A DNA stretch of 64,000 nt from Paenibacillus donghaensis (GTDB lineage: Bacteria > Bacillota > Bacilli > Paenibacillales > Paenibacillaceae): contig NZ_CP021780.1 in the NCBI RefSeq assembly GCF_002192415.1, positions 5,704,001 to 5,768,000 of the forward strand, given 5' to 3'. Position numbers and translations under genes: made by a program. This document shows positions 61,140 to 64,000 of this stretch, in pieces (within the stretch, counting starts at the first letter, position 1; each line of letters begins with the position of its first letter). A model generated the notes under the pieces. It had not been told where the DNA came from, searched no databases, and saw only the letters and a program-made list of their open reading frames with translations.

Positions 61140-61868
61140 TTGAACCTACTCATTGTGGAGGATGATCCCCATGTCACCAGGCTGCTGCTCTCCTGTGTAC
61201 AGGAGGCCGACAGCTCCATCCGCACCTTTACCACAAGTCATTCCGCTGAAGCCTTAAGCATCGCCGGACGTGAGTGCATGGATCTGTTTATCCTGGACAT
61301 TCAGCTGGCAGATTATAAAGGGACTACGCTGGCCAGCCAGCTGCGGGCCATGGAGCAATACAGCTACACGCCGATGATCTTTGCCACCGCAATGGCGGAC
61401 GAGGAGCTTACGGCATACCGCGAGCTTAAGTGCTACAGCTTCCTGATTAAGCCTTTTACGAAAGAAGAAGTGGTTCAGGTGCTGCGTGACACCCTCCGTT
61501 ATCATCAGCACCTTATGCCCCGTGAGCAGAAGCAGACTCTGCAGATTGAGCAGAAGAGCCATATTCATGAATATGAACTGCGGCGGATTATGTATGTGGA
61601 GTCATTCGGCAAAACGCTGGAGCTTCACTTGATGACAGCTGACAACCAGATTACTGCAGAACGGATCTCCGGCTGGTCATTGAAAAAGATGGCTGTGCTG
61701 CTGGAGGGAAGCTCTTTTGTCCAGTGTCACAAGAGTTATCTCATTAACTGCTCTTATATCACACATATCGACAAGACCGCAGGACTTGTCGAATTATCCG
61801 GTGCTGCCTCACCCCTCCCGATCGGTAATAAGTATAGAGACAATCTGCTGAACAGAGCGACCCTATGA
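61140..61868 (+). CDS. LytTR-type response regulator
   Basis: The 242-residue regulator has a receiver domain (VEDDPHVTRLL, phospho-acceptor Asp in LFILDIQLADYKG, Lys in LIKPFT) and a LytTR DNA-binding domain (IMYVESFGKTLELHL; FVQCHKSYLINCSYI), as in AgrA/ComE. It starts at a TTG with AAAGGAAG about 11 nt upstream. Its stop overlaps the kinase start by 4 bp. Confidence 0.92.
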   Translation: MNLLIVEDDPHVTRLLLSCVQEADSSIRTFTTSHSAEALSIAGRECMDLFILDIQLADYKGTTLASQLRAMEQYSYTPMIFATAMADEELTAYRELKCYSFLIKPFTKEEVVQVLRDTLRYHQHLMPREQKQTLQIEQKSHIHEYELRRIMYVESFGKTLELHLMTADNQITAERISGWSLKKMAVLLEGSSFVQCHKSYLINCSYITHIDKTAGLVELSGAASPLPIGNKYRDNLLNRATL

Positions 61869-63190
61869 TCTATACTCAGGTTCTGGTGGACTCGCTGATT
61901 ATGCTGCTGCTCTGTTATGGGCTGGCCGGACAGCCGCTGCGGCTGGAGAGAAACATTCTGCAGTGGTTTATCGTATTCCATCTGCTCTGTATAGGGCTTC
62001 GCGCCGACCTCGGCAGTGGTGATGATTATATCAGCTTCGTCCTGAACAACTATGATCTGCTGCCTGTGGACAATCCGGTTATGCTGCTGGTCCTGCTGCT
62101 CTGCCTGCTTATTCTGAACAGCCTGTGGATTCGTTCCCTATCCAATATGAAAGTAGTCGTGGTCACGCTGCTAAGCTTCCTGCTCTGGATTGTGCTGCGC
62201 ACCTATGGCATAGCGCTCACGGGGCTACTGCTGGACAGCACGGCCGACCTGTATCCGTATATGCACCGTTTGCTGACACTGCTGTTCGCCGGACTGCTCT
62301 ATTATGTGTTGATCGGGAAAGGTGCCAGTAGTTTTTTCGATGAATTCAGTGGGATCTTAACGACCCTTCTGCTGATCCAATCCTCACTCGCCGTGCTGGG
62401 GATTATTATCTATGCGAACTTCGACACCTCTTTCGTAATTGAGAATCTGCTGGTGATCCTGATTGTCTTCACGCTGGTAATCACGATTAACCTCTGGATT
62501 ATATACGAACAGAACACACGGTCCCGGCAGCACAAAAGGTTATCCGCCATCGAGCAGTACCTGCCCGTCATTGACGGACTGGTATCTGAAGTGCAGGCGA
62601 GGCAGCATGAATTCCATAACAAGCTGCTGGCCATTCACAGTATCGTAGAGACTGCAGCCACTCTGCCCGAGGCACAGTCACAGATTGCAGCTTACACCCA
62701 GGATGTTACGATGCAGAGCGGGGTAGCCGGCATCCTGCAGATCGACAGCAAGGTCCTTGGCGGGTTTCTCTATACCAAGCTTAGAAGGGCAGAGCAGAGA
62801 GGAATTACCTTCATTCCCCGGATTCACACCTTAATCAAGCCCATGAGGACCGAGGAGCACCAGCTGGTGGAAGTGATCGGCGTGCTGGTGGATAATGCCC
62901 TGGAGGCTTCCGGTCCGGGAGATGAGATTATACTCAACATACAACGCTCTTCGGGAGCTGAGGGATGGGTCGAAATCAGTGTGATGAATCCTTCGCGGCA
63001 TAGATCAAACAGCGAATTCACCCAAATGTTTGCCAAAGGGCACACGACCAAGAATCAAACAACCGGTCCACGGGGATATGGACTGTACAATATGAAGCAA
63101 ATTGTAGTCCGGCAGCAGGGCAAAGTAATGACCCGCAATACCGAGCTGCACGGCATTCCCTATATCTCAATCGGCGTACAAATTCCATAA
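61865..63190 (+). CDS. AgrC/GHKL-type sensor histidine kinase
   Basis: The 441-residue membrane kinase has about six hydrophobic segments up to residue 215. The phospho-acceptor region follows (QARQHEFHNKLLAIHSI), then a GHKL ATPase (VLVDNALEAS, GPRGYGLYNMK). This is the architecture of peptide-sensing AgrC/ComD kinases; no pheromone gene is visible. It is coupled to the LytTR regulator by a 4-bp overlap and ends at a strong hairpin. Confidence 0.92.
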   Translation: MIYTQVLVDSLIMLLLCYGLAGQPLRLERNILQWFIVFHLLCIGLRADLGSGDDYISFVLNNYDLLPVDNPVMLLVLLLCLLILNSLWIRSLSNMKVVVVTLLSFLLWIVLRTYGIALTGLLLDSTADLYPYMHRLLTLLFAGLLYYVLIGKGASSFFDEFSGILTTLLLIQSSLAVLGIIIYANFDTSFVIENLLVILIVFTLVITINLWIIYEQNTRSRQHKRLSAIEQYLPVIDGLVSEVQARQHEFHNKLLAIHSIVETAATLPEAQSQIAAYTQDVTMQSGVAGILQIDSKVLGGFLYTKLRRAEQRGITFIPRIHTLIKPMRTEEHQLVEVIGVLVDNALEASGPGDEIILNIQRSSGAEGWVEISVMNPSRHRSNSEFTQMFAKGHTTKNQTTGPRGYGLYNMKQIVVRQQGKVMTRNTELHGIPYISIGVQIP

Positions 63191-63201
63191 ATAACGATGG
63201 C

Positions 63202-63258
63202 ACAAACAAGGGTTTTACGGGAACGAATACTGTTCATTCCTGTAGAACCCTTGTTTGT
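63202..63258 (+). terminator. Terminator after the LytTR two-component genes
   Basis: ACAAACAAGGGTT pairs with AACCCTTGTTTGT, with further inner pairing. Confidence 0.85.
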
Positions 63259-63268
63259 TCCCATTCTA

Positions 63269-63297
63269 TTGCAGCAGCCAAGCGGGCAGGCTATAGT
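63269..63297 (+). promoter_or_regulatory. Sigma-A promoter of the ABC-2 permease gene
   Basis: TTGCAG, 17 bp, TATAGT, 38 nt before the start codon. The upstream LytTR regulator may act here. Confidence 0.6.
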
Positions 63298-63334
63298 GTG
63301 GACACAAGCCTATGCTCAGGAGGACAAACAATCT

Positions 63335-64000
63335 ATGCGAAATCTGCTGTTGCTTGAATGGAACAAATTGAAGCGGCCTGTACTGGCCACACTTGTGCTT
63401 TTGACCTTATCCGTCTGTATCATGACCAGCACGCTGTACCGCAGCTATTCGCTCGAAGCCGATCTGGAGTCCTGGGAGGTGGGGATCGCTATCATTGTAT
63501 TCCTGTTTCCTCTAATCTCTGTAATTCCCGTATGCTGGCTGATGTATTTTGAGCGGAAGGATCACTTTCTGATGTACACCCTGCCAAGAGTCAGCCGGAA
63601 GCGTTATCTGACCGCCAAGTGGATCGTCGTTGCCGGAAGCTCCGGCCTGATTATGTTCGTGTCGATGGCTGCCGGAGTTATCACTGCCCTGTATATTAAA
63701 CCTGATATTGTGCCGTTCTACGCTGTTGTTGATCCTACAACCGGTCAGGGTGCACCCAGCCTGGAGCTTCACCACTTCATGGGTTCTTTGTTCGTGAAGC
63801 ACCCGCTGATTTACGGATTGCTGTTAAGCTTATGGCAAGGAGTATTGTCTGCGGTGGTTGCTACTATGGGCTTCGTAATCTCCCTCTACATCACGAATAT
63901 ATTCATCATTCTGACCGGACCCTTTCTCTATATCATGCTGGAGAATTTCCTGCTTCAGTTGTTTCCTTTGCGGCAATATCGGATCTATCTCAGCTTTAAT
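63335..64000 (+). CDS. ABC-2-like membrane permease, 5' part (cut by window)
   Basis: The frame is open from an ATG (AGGAGG 11 nt upstream) through the window's last base, giving the first 222 residues. It has a cytoplasmic start MRNLLLLEWNKLKRP and four or more hydrophobic segments. The pattern, EWxKLKR then a helix, fits ABC-2 type permease subunits of peptide or antibiotic exporters. Its position just after a LytTR two-component pair suggests regulation by that pair. The ATPase would be expected beyond the window. Confidence 0.8.
   Translation, partial: MRNLLLLEWNKLKRPVLATLVLLTLSVCIMTSTLYRSYSLEADLESWEVGIAIIVFLFPLISVIPVCWLMYFERKDHFLMYTLPRVSRKRYLTAKWIVVAGSSGLIMFVSMAAGVITALYIKPDIVPFYAVVDPTTGQGAPSLELHHFMGSLFVKHPLIYGLLLSLWQGVLSAVVATMGFVISLYITNIFIILTGPFLYIMLENFLLQLFPLRQYRIYLSFN

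Overview
The window reads as a chromosomal segment of a spore-forming, moderately GC-rich Bacillota, most likely Paenibacillus. This is inferred from the gene set, not from a database search. Supporting genes are sda, a YjcZ-family sporulation peptide, a YheC/YheD ATP-grasp protein, dnaB/dnaI, ecsAB, ktrAB, hemQ, yumC, a CheX, and several YesM/YesN- and LplABC-type carbohydrate systems. No rRNA, tRNA, CRISPR array, prophage or transposase gene was seen.

Layout. 1-3.4 kb: an AraC regulator, a 62-nt tandem repeat array, a PLP aminotransferase and a yjcZ-like peptide with a sigma-K-like promoter. 3.4-16.9 kb: a (glucurono)xylan-oligosaccharide utilisation locus on the minus strand. Its three terminator-delimited units are GH52 beta-xylosidase plus GH67 alpha-glucuronidase, two ABC permeases, and histidine kinase-binding protein-response regulator-zinc dehydrogenase. 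A divergent AraC regulator sits upstream, with three CCAAATC direct repeats about two helical turns apart in the shared intergenic region. 17.0-17.7 kb: a gene-free, repeat-rich stretch. 17.8-21.4 kb: a DEAD-box helicase-ecsA-ecsB operon. 21.5-28.7 kb: SDR, cheX, LysR, a frameshifted PHP phosphatase, nitroreductase, GNAT, a Tat-exported phosphoesterase and a K+ channel.

28.7-41 kb: DUF3891, sdhCAB with a divergent LysR, and an lplB-lplC-lplA type ABC importer with a membrane-bound AraC regulator. 41-48 kb: ktrA, a doubly frameshifted ktrB, a GntR(YtrA-type)-ABC transporter operon and a CPBP protease. 48-54 kb: uvrC, trxA, a YqzM-like peptide, dnaI and dnaB. 54.7-59.2 kb: yuiB-like, hemQ, ndh and yumC, i.e. 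heme and respiratory redox functions. 59.4-64 kb: sda behind a DnaA-box cluster, a YheC/D protein, a LytTR two-component pair and the start of an ABC-2 permease cut by the window edge.

The most unusual feature is the non-coding repeat content. Two families of short non-coding elements carry the terminal inverted repeat GTTACTACTTAGG. At 27.3-28.0 kb one element is nested inside another, flanked by a 6-bp direct repeat (AGTTTT), and a third palindromic element of about 100 bp sits inside the same host copy. Further copies lie at 17.05-17.68 and 29.75-30.02 kb. Four intergenic tandem arrays (62, 51, 42 and about 53 nt units) also occur. Three single-base frameshifts, two of them in G/C homopolymer runs, suggest either gene decay or undercalled homopolymers in the assembly.
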